From: JAFAFN01 sp963707555
GTDB lineage: Bacteria; Actinomycetota; Acidimicrobiia; Acidimicrobiales; Microtrichaceae
Assembly: GCA_963707555.1 (NCBI GenBank)
Contig: CAVPQM010000004.1
Coordinates: 248,001 to 312,000 of the forward strand
Reading direction: 5' to 3'
Length of the DNA stretch: 64,000 nt
Part shown: in pieces, positions 38,955 through 48,190 of the stretch
Numbering within the stretch: position 1 is the first letter of the stretch
Layout: every line of letters starts with the position of its first letter
Position numbers and translations under genes: made by a program
The notes under the pieces: generated by a model
Databases searched by the model: none
What the model was told of the DNA's origin: nothing
The model's input: the letters and a program-made list of their open reading frames with translations, nothing else

Positions 38955-39441
38955 CGCCGCAGCTCGAGGGCTCGGGCGGGCGCGGGGCGCGGGTGACGAT
39001 GTTGGCCTCGGTGGTCGTTCGGTCCACGGTCACGGCGAGCGTGACGCGTTGCGCCCCGCCGTCCTCGGTGCACGCCGGGACGTAGCTCGCGCTGCGCTGG
39101 TCCCAGTAGGTGACCTCGACGAACCGTGGGCCGGGCAGGCGCTCGTCCTGGATGACCTCGACGGGCTGGCCCCCGAGCCAACCGTCGTACGACGCCTGGT
39201 ACTCCTCCGCGGTGCCGCACGACAGGTACGGCATGGCCTTGACGTTCTCGGTCGCCGTGGTCAGCGCCACTCCGACACGTTGGGTGCTCTCGGCGTTCGC
39301 GCTCGCCCGCATGCCGGTCATCAGTCCGAGTGCCGCTGCGAGGATCAGCGGCGCCATCACCGCAGACGCGATGAGCACCTCGACGAGGCCCGCACCGTCC
39401 TGGCCACGGCGCGCCCTCGATCCCGAGCAGGGTCGGCTCAT
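38951..39441 (-). CDS. PilV-like type IV prepilin (one frameshift near the end)
   Basis: About 160 residues. The leader ends RGQDG and the mature helix is AGLVEVLIASAVMAPLILAAAL with Glu at +5, a prepilin peptidase substrate. A pilin head follows (SCGTAEEYQASYDGWLGGQ, YWDQRSASYVPACTEDGG). After VTRAP the frame must shift, in the C-rich stretch at about 38995-39005, to end at the TGA that overlaps the pilW-like start (ATGA); otherwise it would run 240 bases into that gene. The start is uncertain (ATG 39441 or GTG 39456). First gene of the three-pilin operon. Confidence 0.7.
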
Positions 39442-39488
39442 CGGTCGGCAGGTCACCCGGATCCATCGGCCGCTGCGTGCCTCGATGC

Positions 39489-39511
39489 AGAAGTACGCCG
39501 AAGAAACTTCT
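39489..39511. promoter_or_regulatory. Inverted repeat upstream of the pilin operon
   Basis: AGAAGT and ACTTCT, 11 bases apart, in a short AT-richer stretch between the end of the AI-2E-type permease gene and the pilV-like start. Possible operator or promoter of the pilin operon. Confidence 0.3.
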
Positions 39512-39529
39512 ACGCGGCGGCGCGGCGGC

Positions 39530-40597
39530 CTAGGCGGGCTGCGGTGGTTCGGGCGCGGGATGGGCAGCGGCGCGGAGCGCCTGGACCGCGGCGGTGTCGT
39601 TGACCACCGCGACGATCATCGCCGCGACGGCGATCGCGACCAGCAGCCCGCCTGGCCCGCGGAAGCTGAAGCCGATCATCGCTGCGGCGAGGGTGAGGAA
39701 CAGCCCCAGGTTCACCGTGTGGACGTTGATGCGGCGCTGCAGGACGAAGATCTCGACGACCTGCAGCACCAGGGCGCCGACCAGCACGCCGATCGAGTAC
39801 GCGGGTCCGTCGAGCAGGGCCATGAGCGCGATCGGCAGACTGCCAGCGAGCAGGCCGACGAAGGGCACGAACGACAGCAGCGCGGCGACCACCGCGAGCA
39901 GGCCCGGCATGTCGAGCCCGAGCGCGGTCGACAGCGTGTAGGCGACCACGAGGACCGCGAGCGCTCGGGCCGACATGGCGCCCATGTAGCCGGCGCTGCG
40001 TGCGTAGGCCACTCGTGCGACCCGGTCGATCTCGCCACGAGCGCGCGCCGGTGCGAGCACGATGAGCGCAGCGACCATCGATGGTCCGGTGAAGACCAGC
40101 ATCACGGTGAGGATCCAGACGATGAACGTGGCCGACGCGACGCCACCGACCTTGGACGCGACCCCGGGCAGGTCGGCGCCCTGGAACCGGATGCGCTCCG
40201 CCATCTCCGAGGCGAACCGCTCCGCCTGATGGCGGACGTCGAGGTCCTTCATGAGCGTGCCGATGCCCTCGACGCGCTCGAGGCGTGAGACCGCCGCGGG
40301 CACCGCCGTCTCGAACCGGTCCGCCTCGGCGCGCAGCTCGGTGAAGGCGACCGCGCTGAGCCCGGCCGCGGCGAGCGCAACGCCGCCGGTGATCACCAGC
40401 ACCGCCACGAACTTGGGCATGTGGCGGCCCAGGCGTTCGACGAGCGGGTAGGCGAGCGCGGCGAAGACGGTCGCCTGGGCGAACCACCACAACGTGGTGG
40501 TCGCCTTGCTCGCGACCATTGCGACCAGGAGCGATCCCGCGACGATGAGCGTCGCTCGGATCAGCGAGGTGGGGGTGATCCTCAGGGTCGTCGACAC
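39530..40597 (-). CDS. AI-2E-family (PerM/UPF0118) membrane transporter
   Basis: 355 residues with about 8 membrane segments in the AI-2E_transport pattern: paired helices at the start (ATLIVAGSLLVAMVAS, FAQATVFAALAYPLVE), a soluble amphipathic middle, and a C-terminal block with the family motif PFVGLLAGSLPIALMALL. Members have been linked to autoinducer-2 or Na+/H+ movement, so the name does not fix the substrate. Start GTG 40597 faces a divergent paralogue 71 bases away. It ends at TAG just before the pilin operon. Confidence 0.82.
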   Translation of the reverse strand: MSTTLRITPTSLIRATLIVAGSLLVAMVASKATTTLWWFAQATVFAALAYPLVERLGRHMPKFVAVLVITGGVALAAAGLSAVAFTELRAEADRFETAVPAAVSRLERVEGIGTLMKDLDVRHQAERFASEMAERIRFQGADLPGVASKVGGVASATFIVWILTVMLVFTGPSMVAALIVLAPARARGEIDRVARVAYARSAGYMGAMSARALAVLVVAYTLSTALGLDMPGLLAVVAALLSFVPFVGLLAGSLPIALMALLDGPAYSIGVLVGALVLQVVEIFVLQRRINVHTVNLGLFLTLAAAMIGFSFRGPGGLLVAIAVAAMIVAVVNDTAAVQALRAAAHPAPEPPQPA

Positions 40598-40656
40598 TGC
40601 TCGGTCTCCATGGTGCGGATCGGCGTCGTGTCCCCGATCCCGGCGCGCGCCGATCC

Positions 40657-40662
40657 TAAGCT
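40657..40662 (+). promoter_or_regulatory. -10 hexamer of the second AI-2E-type gene
   Basis: TAAGCT ends 6 bases before ATG 40669; leaderless arrangement. Confidence 0.5.
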
Positions 40663-40668
40663 CGCACG

Positions 40669-41844
40669 ATGGCCGAGGAACGTGATGCCGCACCGGGTGC
40701 GACCCTGCGCGTCGACCTGGCCTGGCAGAGCGTCGTGGTCGCCATCGTGTCGCTGCTCACGGTCGCTCTGCTGTGGAGCGCGGTGCGCATGGCGTCGACC
40801 TCGGTGGCGATCATCGTCGTCGCGCTGTTCCTGGGCATGGCGCTCGACCCCGTCGTCAACGGCATCCGTCGCCGGACCCGCCTGGGTCGGGGCTGGACGA
40901 CGGTCCTGGTGCTCTCCGTGGCCACCGTGCTGATCGGGCTGTTCCTCTCGGTCGCCGGGCCGCAGCTGGTGAAGGAGTCGGCGAACCTGGAGCACCAGCT
41001 GCCCGTGACCATCCGTTCCCTCGACGACCTCCCGTTGGTCGGCGACACGCTGAAGGACGCGGATCTCTCCCAGAAGTTGACCGACGCCCTGGCGTCGCTG
41101 TCGGAGCGCAGCGACAGCGACGGCTCCAGCATCTCCGGCGTGGTCGCCACCGTCGGCTTCGGTGTCGCCGCGTTCCTGCTCGCCTTCTTCCTGGTCGCTG
41201 GTGTCCTGTTCGAAGGTCCCCGCCTGATCGGCGACATCCGGACCGCGATCCCCGTCGCCCGCCGCGACGCGGCCGACACGATGGGTCGCATCGTCTACCG
41301 GGTGCTCGCGAAGTACTTCGCGGGGTCGATCCTCATCGCGACGCTCAACGGCATGTGGGTCGCGGTCGCAGCGTTGATCACCGGCGTCCCGCTGAGCCCG
41401 GTGCTCGGCGTGTGGACGGCGCTCACGGCGCTGATCCCCCAGATCGGCGGACTGATGGGCTTCGCCCTGGTGTTCGTCGTGAGCCTGACCGAGGGTGTCG
41501 GCGCGACCGCCGCCATGTCGCTCGCGTTCCTCGCGTTCATGCTGCTGAGCAACCACATCCTGATCCCGACCGTGGTCGGCAAGGCAGTGAGCCTCTCGCC
41601 GCCGGTCACGATGCTCGCCGCGATCGGCGGGTTCTCGGTCGCCGGCATCATCGGCGCGTTGTTCGCCGTGCCGACCTTCGGCGCCATCAAGGCCGTCGTC
41701 ATGTACGTCAGCGGCCGGGCGGCACCCGACGACCCCGACGAGCACCACGAGTCCCGTCGCGGCCTCGACCGCGTGCGGCACTGGGTGCACCGCCTCCGGC
41801 ACCGGACCGCTCACGTTGTCGAGTTCGAGGCCACAGCAGGCTGA
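40669..41844 (+). CDS. AI-2E-family (PerM/UPF0118) membrane transporter, paralogue
   Basis: 391 residues with the same architecture as the divergent neighbour: LAWQSVVVAIVSLLTVALLW, VAIIVVALFLGMALDPVVNGIRRRTRLGRGW, then GVPLSPVLGVWTALTALIPQIGGLMGF with the family P-x-x-G-x-x-x-G box. It ends in a charged, His/Arg-rich tail absent from the paralogue. Divergence from a shared short intergenic stretch suggests an ancient duplication or a two-protein complex. The SDR gene follows after 24 bases. Confidence 0.82.
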   Translation: MAEERDAAPGATLRVDLAWQSVVVAIVSLLTVALLWSAVRMASTSVAIIVVALFLGMALDPVVNGIRRRTRLGRGWTTVLVLSVATVLIGLFLSVAGPQLVKESANLEHQLPVTIRSLDDLPLVGDTLKDADLSQKLTDALASLSERSDSDGSSISGVVATVGFGVAAFLLAFFLVAGVLFEGPRLIGDIRTAIPVARRDAADTMGRIVYRVLAKYFAGSILIATLNGMWVAVAALITGVPLSPVLGVWTALTALIPQIGGLMGFALVFVVSLTEGVGATAAMSLAFLAFMLLSNHILIPTVVGKAVSLSPPVTMLAAIGGFSVAGIIGALFAVPTFGAIKAVVMYVSGRAAPDDPDEHHESRRGLDRVRHWVHRLRHRTAHVVEFEATAG

Positions 41845-41868
41845 GCCCGACTGTGGCAGGGTCAGCGG

Positions 41869-42651
41869 ATGGACGTCACATCGCTGTTCTCGGTCAAGGG
41901 CAAGGTCGCCGTCGTCACCGGCGGGAGCCGTGGCATCGGCTTGATGATCGCCGAGGGGCTGGTCCGTTCCGGCGTCAGGGTCTACATCTCGTCGCGCAAG
42001 GCCGAGGTGTGCGACGCGGTGGCGGAGCGGCTGGCGGAGCACGGCGAGTGCATCTCGTTGCCCGCCGACCTGTCGAGCGCCGAGGGCGTCGACGGTCTCG
42101 TCGCCGCGATCGGTGAGCGCGAGTCCGAGTTGCACCTGCTGGTCAACAACGCGGGAGCGACGTGGGGCGCCCCGCTCGAGGACTTCCCCGACGACGCGTG
42201 GGACAAGGTGATGGCGACCAACGTCAAGGCCGTGTTCGGGCTGACCGCCGGGCTGTTGCCGCTGTTGCGAGCCGCGGCGAGCGAGGACGACCCGGCGCGG
42301 GTGATCAACATCGGCTCGGTCGACGGGATGCGGGTGCCCGAGACCGAGAACTACCCGTACGCAGCATCGAAGGCGGCCGTCCACATGGTGACTCGTCAGC
42401 TGGCACACCGGCTGACCCGCGACCACGTGAACGTGAACGCGATCGCTCCGGGTCCGTTCCCGTCGAAGATGATGGCGTTCCTGCTCGACGCCGAGGGCGG
42501 TGAGCAGCTGGTCGCCTCGAGTGTGCCGATGGGGCGCATCGGCCGACCCGACGACATCGTCGGCGCGGTGCTGTTCCTGTCGTCACGGGCGGGCAGCTAT
42601 CTGACCGGAGCGATCATCCCGCTCGACGGCGGCATCTCGACGCGAGGCTGA
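41869..42651 (+). CDS. Short-chain dehydrogenase/reductase
   Basis: Classical SDR of 260 residues. The cofactor motif is TGGSRGIG (residues 17-24), then LLVNNAGA, the catalytic Ser in INIGSVDG, and YPYAASKAA with the YxxxK pair. The C terminus ends TGAIIPLDGGISTRG, as in FabG-like 3-oxoacyl reductases. The order of motifs fits NAD(P)-dependent oxidation or reduction of a hydroxyl or keto group; the substrate is unresolved. It is probably co-transcribed with the preceding permease. It is convergent with ureD. Confidence 0.87.
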   Translation: MDVTSLFSVKGKVAVVTGGSRGIGLMIAEGLVRSGVRVYISSRKAEVCDAVAERLAEHGECISLPADLSSAEGVDGLVAAIGERESELHLLVNNAGATWGAPLEDFPDDAWDKVMATNVKAVFGLTAGLLPLLRAAASEDDPARVINIGSVDGMRVPETENYPYAASKAAVHMVTRQLAHRLTRDHVNVNAIAPGPFPSKMMAFLLDAEGGEQLVASSVPMGRIGRPDDIVGAVLFLSSRAGSYLTGAIIPLDGGISTRG

Positions 42652-42753
42652 ACCGACCAGCACACCACCGAGACGTCGTGCCGTGGCGCGCGGCCTGATC
42701 CGGATCCCGAGACCGGCCTCCGCATGCCGACGCCTGATCGGCCGTCGCGACCC

Positions 42754-43468
42754 TCAGTGCATCGGGAGCAGGCGCTCGATCTCGGATCGGGCTCCACCAG
42801 GATCGTCGGCGACGGCCATGGCCAGCAGCCCACCCCGCTCGGGGCGCAACAGGCCGCCACGCCCTGACGGCGCCGATGCCGTCGGGTGCGGCCTCGGCCG
42901 CATGACCCACCGCCAGTCGGGTGGCCAGGCAGCGGGCGCCGTCGGTCCCGCCGGGGCCGTTCCAGCCCGGCGCGGTGGTGTCGTACGAGGATCGCAGGCT
43001 CGTCGCGCCGTCGAGGGTCAGGCCCAGCTCGGCGACGAGGCGACCACCCCGGTCGCCGTCGTTGCGACCGTCGACGACCAGCTCGTCGACGGTGACCCGG
43101 GAACCTGCGGCGACCTCGACCAGCGTCGTCGATCGGTGGTCGGCACGGCCGGTGACGATGACCGGCTCCGGCGCCCAGTGCAGCGATGCACGGGGGCCGA
43201 CACGGATGTCGGTGTGCAGCGACGAACCGGTGCCACGAGCGGCGTAGAGCACCATGGCAGCCACGGTTCGGACGCGGGCGTGCACGCCGGCTCCGACCTC
43301 GAACCGGATGCTCACGTCGTCCTGACCGACCGGCGACGCTGCCGATCCCACGATCCAGAGCGTGTCGCCGTCCCACCGGCACCACAACGGTGCCGCGGCG
43401 AGCCGCCCGGATGCGTCGACCCTGCCACCAGCGCTCGCGTGGAGGCGGATCTCGAGGGATGCCTTCAT
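42754..43468 (-). CDS. ureD: Urease accessory protein UreD (one frameshift)
   Basis: UreD is the scaffold that holds UreF and UreG on the apo-urease during nickel insertion. Recognised by ASLEIRLHASAGG, RASLHWAPEPVIVTGRADH and SSYDTTAPGWNGPGGTDGARCLATRLAVGHAA (in pieces). The family C terminus GGLLAMAVADDPGGARSEIERLLPMH (in pieces) lies in another frame, entered at about 42865-42870, and ends at TGA 42754-42756. It is joined by ATGA overlap to ureG, so it is the last gene of the urease operon. Function is inferred from context and this weakly conserved family pattern. Confidence 0.8.
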
Positions 43469-44145
43469 GGCCTGGCGGCGCGCCAGGTGTCGAGCTCGTC
43501 GATGATCCACCGCGCGATCGGCGCGGCGCCGGAGGGTTCGACGAGCGACACGAACGAGGTGGGCAGGTCGCCCCGTTGGGCCTTGGCGTCACGTTCCATG
43601 ACGCCCAGATCGGCGTGCACCAGATGTGCGATGTCGACCTTGTTGATCACCAGCAGGTCGGAGCGCGTCACGCCCGGCCCACCCTTGCGGGGCACCTTGT
43701 CGCCGCCGGCCACGTCGAGCACGAAGAGCTGCTTGTCGATCAGTCCGGTGGAGAAGGTGAGGGTGAGGTTGTCGCCGCCGCTCTCGACGAGCACCAGGTC
43801 GAGGGGGCCCTCGCGTTCCTCGAGGTCCTCGACCGCGTCCAGGTTCGCGGTGATGTCGTCGCGGATCGCGGTGTGCGGACAGCAGCCGGTCTGCACCGCG
43901 ACGATCCGGTCCTCGGGCAGCACCCCGCGGCGTCGGAGCGTGTCGGCGTCCTCGGTCGTGTAGATGTCGTTGGTGACCACGCCGATGCGCAGCTCGTCGG
44001 CGAGCAGGTTGCACAGCGCGGCGACCAGCGCGGTCTTGCCCGTGCCGACCGGCCCGCCGATCCCCACCCGGAAGGCACCCGAGGGGCGACGGGGCGTGTC
44101 CGCATCGTGGGTGTGCCCGTCGTGGGCGTGGGCAAGGTCGTGCAT
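43465..44145 (-). CDS. ureG: Urease accessory GTPase UreG
   Basis: 226-residue SIMIBI-class GTPase supplying energy and nickel for urease activation. P-loop GPVGTGKTALVAALC, then VVTNDIYTTEDAD, VAVQTGCCPHTAIRDD (the CPH nickel-binding motif), LVLVESGGDNL and VINKVDIA. The N terminus is His-rich (MHDLAHAHDGHTHDAD), which may store nickel in place of UreE, absent here. It lies 5 bases after ureF and overlaps ureD. Confidence 0.95.
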   Translation of the reverse strand: MHDLAHAHDGHTHDADTPRRPSGAFRVGIGGPVGTGKTALVAALCNLLADELRIGVVTNDIYTTEDADTLRRRGVLPEDRIVAVQTGCCPHTAIRDDITANLDAVEDLEEREGPLDLVLVESGGDNLTLTFSTGLIDKQLFVLDVAGGDKVPRKGGPGVTRSDLLVINKVDIAHLVHADLGVMERDAKAQRGDLPTSFVSLVEPSGAAPIARWIIDELDTWRAARP

Positions 44146-44150
44146 GGCGA

Positions 44151-44798
44151 TCAGCTCCCGAAGAGTCGGAGTTCCTGGACGAGTTGCAGCTCGGGGTCGA
44201 GCTCGGCGAACGGCGTCGACCGGTGCGGCAGGGCGGTCGGATCCGCGCACGACGCACCGCTCGCAGCGGCCGCGTCGATGCGCGGACGGAGCCGGTCGAG
44301 CACCGCGGCGACCGAGAACGGGTCGAGGCTCAGCAGGCGCAGCGCTGCGGTGGTCAACGCGGCAGCGGCACCGTGGACCAGGCCCGTCGCCGTCTCCAGC
44401 GGCGAGCATCCGAGGTGCCCGGCGACGGCCCCGAACACCACGGGCTGCATCGGCGCACGTCCGTCGATCCGTTCGATGCCGTGGTCGGGCCACAGCCGGT
44501 CCGCGGTGCGCAGCAGGGAGCGGCCGAGCGCCCGTGAGGTGGCTCGCGTGGCCGCACCGGGTGTGCGGGCCGCGAGCTCGGCGTCGAGCAGGTCGCGGGG
44601 GTGTCCACGAGCGGCGAGCGCCGCCACCGCCGAGTCGGTCACGCACACCGTGCTCAGCCGCGCCTCGACGTAGCGCTCGAGTGAGCCGGCGTCGTGCACA
44701 CGGCCTGCGGTGACCGCGGCCTCGAGCCCGTGGCTGTGCGCGTGGGTGCCGTCGGGGAAGCGCCCGTCGGTGAGCAGGAGCAGCGACGAGACGGTCAT
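44151..44798 (-). CDS. ureF: Urease accessory protein UreF
   Basis: 215-residue helical protein that gates UreG GTPase activity. Seen are LLLLTDGRFPDGTHAHSHGLEAAV (in part), with the family start motif DxRFPxGxxxHSxGLE, and the C-terminal PHRSTPFAELDPELQLVQELRLFGS ending of Actinobacteria. Located between ureC and ureG, 40 bases after ureC. The intergenic stretch has two degenerate copies of GGCTC-RGAAC-RGGA, part of the microduplication pattern. Confidence 0.9.
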   Translation of the reverse strand: MTVSSLLLLTDGRFPDGTHAHSHGLEAAVTAGRVHDAGSLERYVEARLSTVCVTDSAVAALAARGHPRDLLDAELAARTPGAATRATSRALGRSLLRTADRLWPDHGIERIDGRAPMQPVVFGAVAGHLGCSPLETATGLVHGAAAALTTAALRLLSLDPFSVAAVLDRLRPRIDAAAASGASCADPTALPHRSTPFAELDPELQLVQELRLFGS

Positions 44799-44838
44799 CC
44801 GGTCAGCGCTGCCATGGCTCGGAACGGGAGGTCACGGC

Positions 44839-46557
44839 TCAGAACAGGAAGTAGCGCTGTGCCATCGGCAGCTCGGCCACCGGCTGCTGCTCGATGACCT
44901 GGCCGTCGATCGACACCTCGAAGGAGTCGGGGTCGACGGTGATCTCCGGGCACACGTCGTTGTTGACCATGTCGGCCTTCGTGACGGACCGGCAGTCCTC
45001 GACCGCCACCAGGCGCCGTTCCAGACCGAGACGCTCGGTCAGACCGTGCTCGATCGCGGTCGGTGCCACGAACGCCACCGACGTCGCGCCGGCGACCCGG
45101 CCGGCCGCGCCGAACATGGGTCGGGGGAACACCGGTTGCGGTGTGGGGATCGATGCGTTCGAGTCGCCCATCTGCGCCGAGGCGATCATGCCGCCCTTGA
45201 GCACCAGGTGCGGTCGCACCCCGAAGAAGCGAGGGTCGTACATGACCAGGTCGGCGAGCTTGCCGACCTCGACCGAGCCGACCTCGCGGTCGAGTCCGTG
45301 GGCGACCGCCGGGCAGATCGTGTACTTCGACACGTAGCGACGGGCGCGGTGGTTGTCGTCGTCGACGTCGCCCGGCGCGGCGCCCAGGCGACGCTTCATG
45401 GCGTGGGCCGTCTGCCAGGTGCGGATCACGACCTCGCCGACGCGGCCCATCGCCTGGGAGTCCGAACCGATCATCGAGATCGCGCCCATGTCGTGCAGCA
45501 CGTCCTCGGCAGCGATCGTCGAGGGGCGGATGCGGCTCTCGGCGAACGCCAGGTCCTCGGGAACCGAGGGGTTCAGGTGGTGGCACACGATCAACATGTC
45601 GAGGTGCTCGTCGACGGTGTTGACCGTGTGCGGCCGAGTCGGGTTGGTCGACGACGGCAGCACGTTCGGGCGTCCGGCGACGGTGATGATGTCGGGTGCG
45701 TGGCCGCCGCCCGCGCCTTCGGTGTGATAGGCGTGGATCGACCGGCCGGCGATCGCCCCGAGCGACGACTCGACGAACCCGGCCTCGTTCAGGGTGTCGG
45801 TGTGCAGTGCCGCCTGCACGCCGAACTCGTCGCAGACGCGCAGGCAGGCGTCGATCGCCGCGGGCGTCGAGCCCCAGTCCTCGTGCAGCTTGAACCCGCT
45901 CGCTCCCGCCCGGAGCTGTTCGACCATCGCCTCGGCCGACACGGTGTTGCCCTTGCCGAGCAGTGCGACGTTCACCGGCCACGTGTCGAGCGCGGTCAAC
46001 ATGTGCTGCAGGTACCAGGGGGCCGCGGTGACGGTGGTCGCCTTGGTGCCCTCGGCCGGGCCGGTGCCGCCGCCGATGATCGTGGTGATGCCGGTGGCGA
46101 GTGCGGTGTCGAGCACCTGTGGGCAGATCAGGTGGACGTGGGAGTCGATGGCCCCGGCGGTCACGATGCGCCCGTTGCCGGCGATGATCTCGGTCGAGGG
46201 GCCGATCACCAGGTCGGGGTGCACCCCGTCCATCGTGTCGGGGTTGCCGGCCTTGCCGAGCGCCACGATCCGCCCGCCGCGGACACCGATGTCGGCCTTG
46301 ACGACCCCCCAGTGGTCGATGACGACCGCGCCGGTGATCACCAGGTCGGGGGCGCCCTGGGCGCTGGTGCGCAACGACTGGCCCATCGACTCCCGGATGA
46401 CCTTGCCGCCTCCGAAGACGGCCTCGTCGCCCGCCAGCCCGGGACCGCCGCACAGGTCGCGCTCCACCCGGACGACCAGGTCGGTGTCGGCGAGTCGGAT
46501 CCGGTCGCCGGTGGTCGGACCGTAGAGGTCGGCGTAGCGACGGCGGCTCAGCTCCAC
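44839..46557 (-). CDS. ureC: Urease alpha subunit
   Basis: Nickel enzyme hydrolysing urea to ammonia and carbamate; 572 residues. Nickel ligands are readable: HVH at 140-142, carbamylated Lys 223 in GFKLHEDWG, and His in LHTDTLNE and IHAYHTEGAGGGHAPD. The mobile flap IVCHHLNPSVPEDLAFAESRIR (in part) and C-terminal AELPMAQRYFLF are standard. It overlaps the ureAB fusion by 10 bases. The frame is intact, unlike several neighbours. Confidence 0.97.
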   Translation of the reverse strand: MELSRRRYADLYGPTTGDRIRLADTDLVVRVERDLCGGPGLAGDEAVFGGGKVIRESMGQSLRTSAQGAPDLVITGAVVIDHWGVVKADIGVRGGRIVALGKAGNPDTMDGVHPDLVIGPSTEIIAGNGRIVTAGAIDSHVHLICPQVLDTALATGITTIIGGGTGPAEGTKATTVTAAPWYLQHMLTALDTWPVNVALLGKGNTVSAEAMVEQLRAGASGFKLHEDWGSTPAAIDACLRVCDEFGVQAALHTDTLNEAGFVESSLGAIAGRSIHAYHTEGAGGGHAPDIITVAGRPNVLPSSTNPTRPHTVNTVDEHLDMLIVCHHLNPSVPEDLAFAESRIRPSTIAAEDVLHDMGAISMIGSDSQAMGRVGEVVIRTWQTAHAMKRRLGAAPGDVDDDNHRARRYVSKYTICPAVAHGLDREVGSVEVGKLADLVMYDPRFFGVRPHLVLKGGMIASAQMGDSNASIPTPQPVFPRPMFGAAGRVAGATSVAFVAPTAIEHGLTERLGLERRLVAVEDCRSVTKADMVNNDVCPEITVDPDSFEVSIDGQVIEQQPVAELPMAQRYFLF

Positions 46558-47220
46558 GACGTGGTCCCTCCGGGGGAGTGGAGCCCGCGGAACCCTGCGG
46601 TGCGACGCTCGCCGCCGTAGCGCACGAGGGTCACGTCCATCGGGATCCCGGGCTCGAAGCGGGTGCTCGTGCCGGCGGGCACCGCCAGTCGGAACCCGAC
46701 CGCTGCCGAGCGGTCGAACTCGAGCGCGTCGTTCGCCTCGGCGAAGTGGAAGTGGGAGCCGACCTGGACCGGTCGGTCGCCGGTGTTCAGCACCTGCAGG
46801 TCGACTGTCTCGAGCCCGTCGAAGAGCACGACGGGATCGGCGGCGGCCAGGAGCTCGCCGGGGCGGACACCCGTGGCGGCGGCAGCGGCGGCGTCAGCCG
46901 CGTCGCTCGGCCGGGGCGCCTGGATCGGGTCGTGCAGCGTGACGAGCTTCGTGCCGTCGGGGAACGTGGCCTCGACCTGCAGCTCGTCGATCAGCACGTC
47001 GATGCCGTCCATCACGTCGTCGGTGCTGAGCACCTCTCGCCCCAGCGCCATGACCTCGGCGACCGTGCGGCCGTCACGCGCCGCCTCGAACACCCACGAC
47101 GTGAGCACGGCCACCGATTCGGGGTGGTTCAGCCGCAGGCCGCGTGCCGCGGCGCCGCTCGGCGACGTCGGCTGCGACGTGGACGAGCAGGCGCTCCTGT
47201 TCGTGGGGCGAGAGCTGCAC
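46548..47220 (-). CDS. ureAB: Fused urease gamma-beta subunit (one frameshift)
   Basis: UreA (gamma) and UreB (beta) in one protein, as in some actinobacteria and Helicobacter. The gamma part has LSPHEQERLLVHVAADVAERR, then after removing one C at about 47160, ARGLRLNHPESVAVLTSWVFEAARDGRTVAEVM (in pieces). The beta part has DPVVLFDGLETVDLQVLNTGDRPVQVGSHFHFAEAND and FEPGIPMDVTLVRYGGERRTAGFRGL (in pieces). The linker is an Ala-rich stretch, ADAAAAAATG. Start GTG 47220 lies 3 bases after the permease stop. The frameshift separates only the first 30 residues. Confidence 0.88.
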
Positions 47221-47223
47221 GGG

Positions 47224-48190
47224 TCAGCGCGACACGTCGGCGGGCGTCGGCTCGCCCGGTCGGATCAGCAGGGCGAGTCCGCCCGCCACGACTGCGGTGA
47301 GCGCCAGGCCCACGAGCCCGGCGGTCGAGCTCGACCACGACCCGTCGAGTCCGGACACCGCGTAGTCGGCCAACGGGCTGCCGTGCAGGATCGAACCGGG
47401 TCCGGTCACGGCGAAGCCGAGGTCGCCGGCGACCCGTTCCAGGCCGTCGGGCTGCGACGACGCCGCCAGTGACAGGACACCGGCGGTCGCCGACCGCACA
47501 GACGCCCATGGCGACGGTCGGGGACAGCTCGAGCCGACGCAGCGCCAGGACGGCACCCAGCGCGGCGAAGGTGACGACGAGCTCGCCGAGGCCGATGGCC
47601 GAGTGCACGCCGAGCATGGCCGAGGTCATCTCGCCGAGCGGCACCTGCGTCGTGCCGCCGACCGCCTGGAGCCCGGCGAACGCGAGGGCCGCGACCGGCG
47701 GTCCGACCAGCGAACCGGCGGCGACCGACGCCCACCAGCGCCCGTCGATGCGTCCCGAGGTCGCGATCAGTCGCATGGCGAGGGCGGTGACGAGCACCGG
47801 GATGATCGAGATGAGCAGGGCGTTGACGCCGAGCGCACCGACGCCCCCATCCGCGAAGAACAGGGCCTGACTGGCGAGCACCGCGGCGACCGCGAACAGG
47901 GCGCGTCGTGGGCCGAGCAGGGCGGTCGCCAGCGCACCGCCGAAGAGGTGCCCGCTCGTGCCGGGCAGCACCGGCACGTTCACCATCTGCAGCGCGAAGA
48001 CCAGGGCTGCGGTCGCGACCTGCGGGCCGACCCGCTCGGGGTGTTCGAGAAGCGTCGGGATCTTCGGCGCGTCGCCGGTGGTCCGACGCAGCGCCGTGGG
48101 CGCGAACGCCGCCGCGGCGAGCACGGCGGTCGCCCCCACTGCGGTGATGATCTCGGTCGGATCGTTGATCAGATGATCGGGAACGTGCAT
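47224..48190 (-). CDS. Fused NikMN/CbiMN-type nickel or cobalt ECF transporter component (one frameshift)
   Basis: Membrane S-component of an energy-coupling-factor metal importer. It starts MHVPDHLINDPTEIITAVGA; the conserved N-terminal Met-His is the metal site of CbiM/NikM. Helices include GTSGHLFGGALATALLG with the family GxxGH. After one extra G at about 47485-47490 is removed, the frame runs on to a CbiN-like PDGLE part (QPDGLERVAGDLGF, two helices, end PTPADVSR). Nickel rather than cobalt is inferred from being first in the urease operon. No ATPase or Q component is in the window; CbiMN proteins alone can allow basal uptake. Start ATG 48190. Confidence 0.82.
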
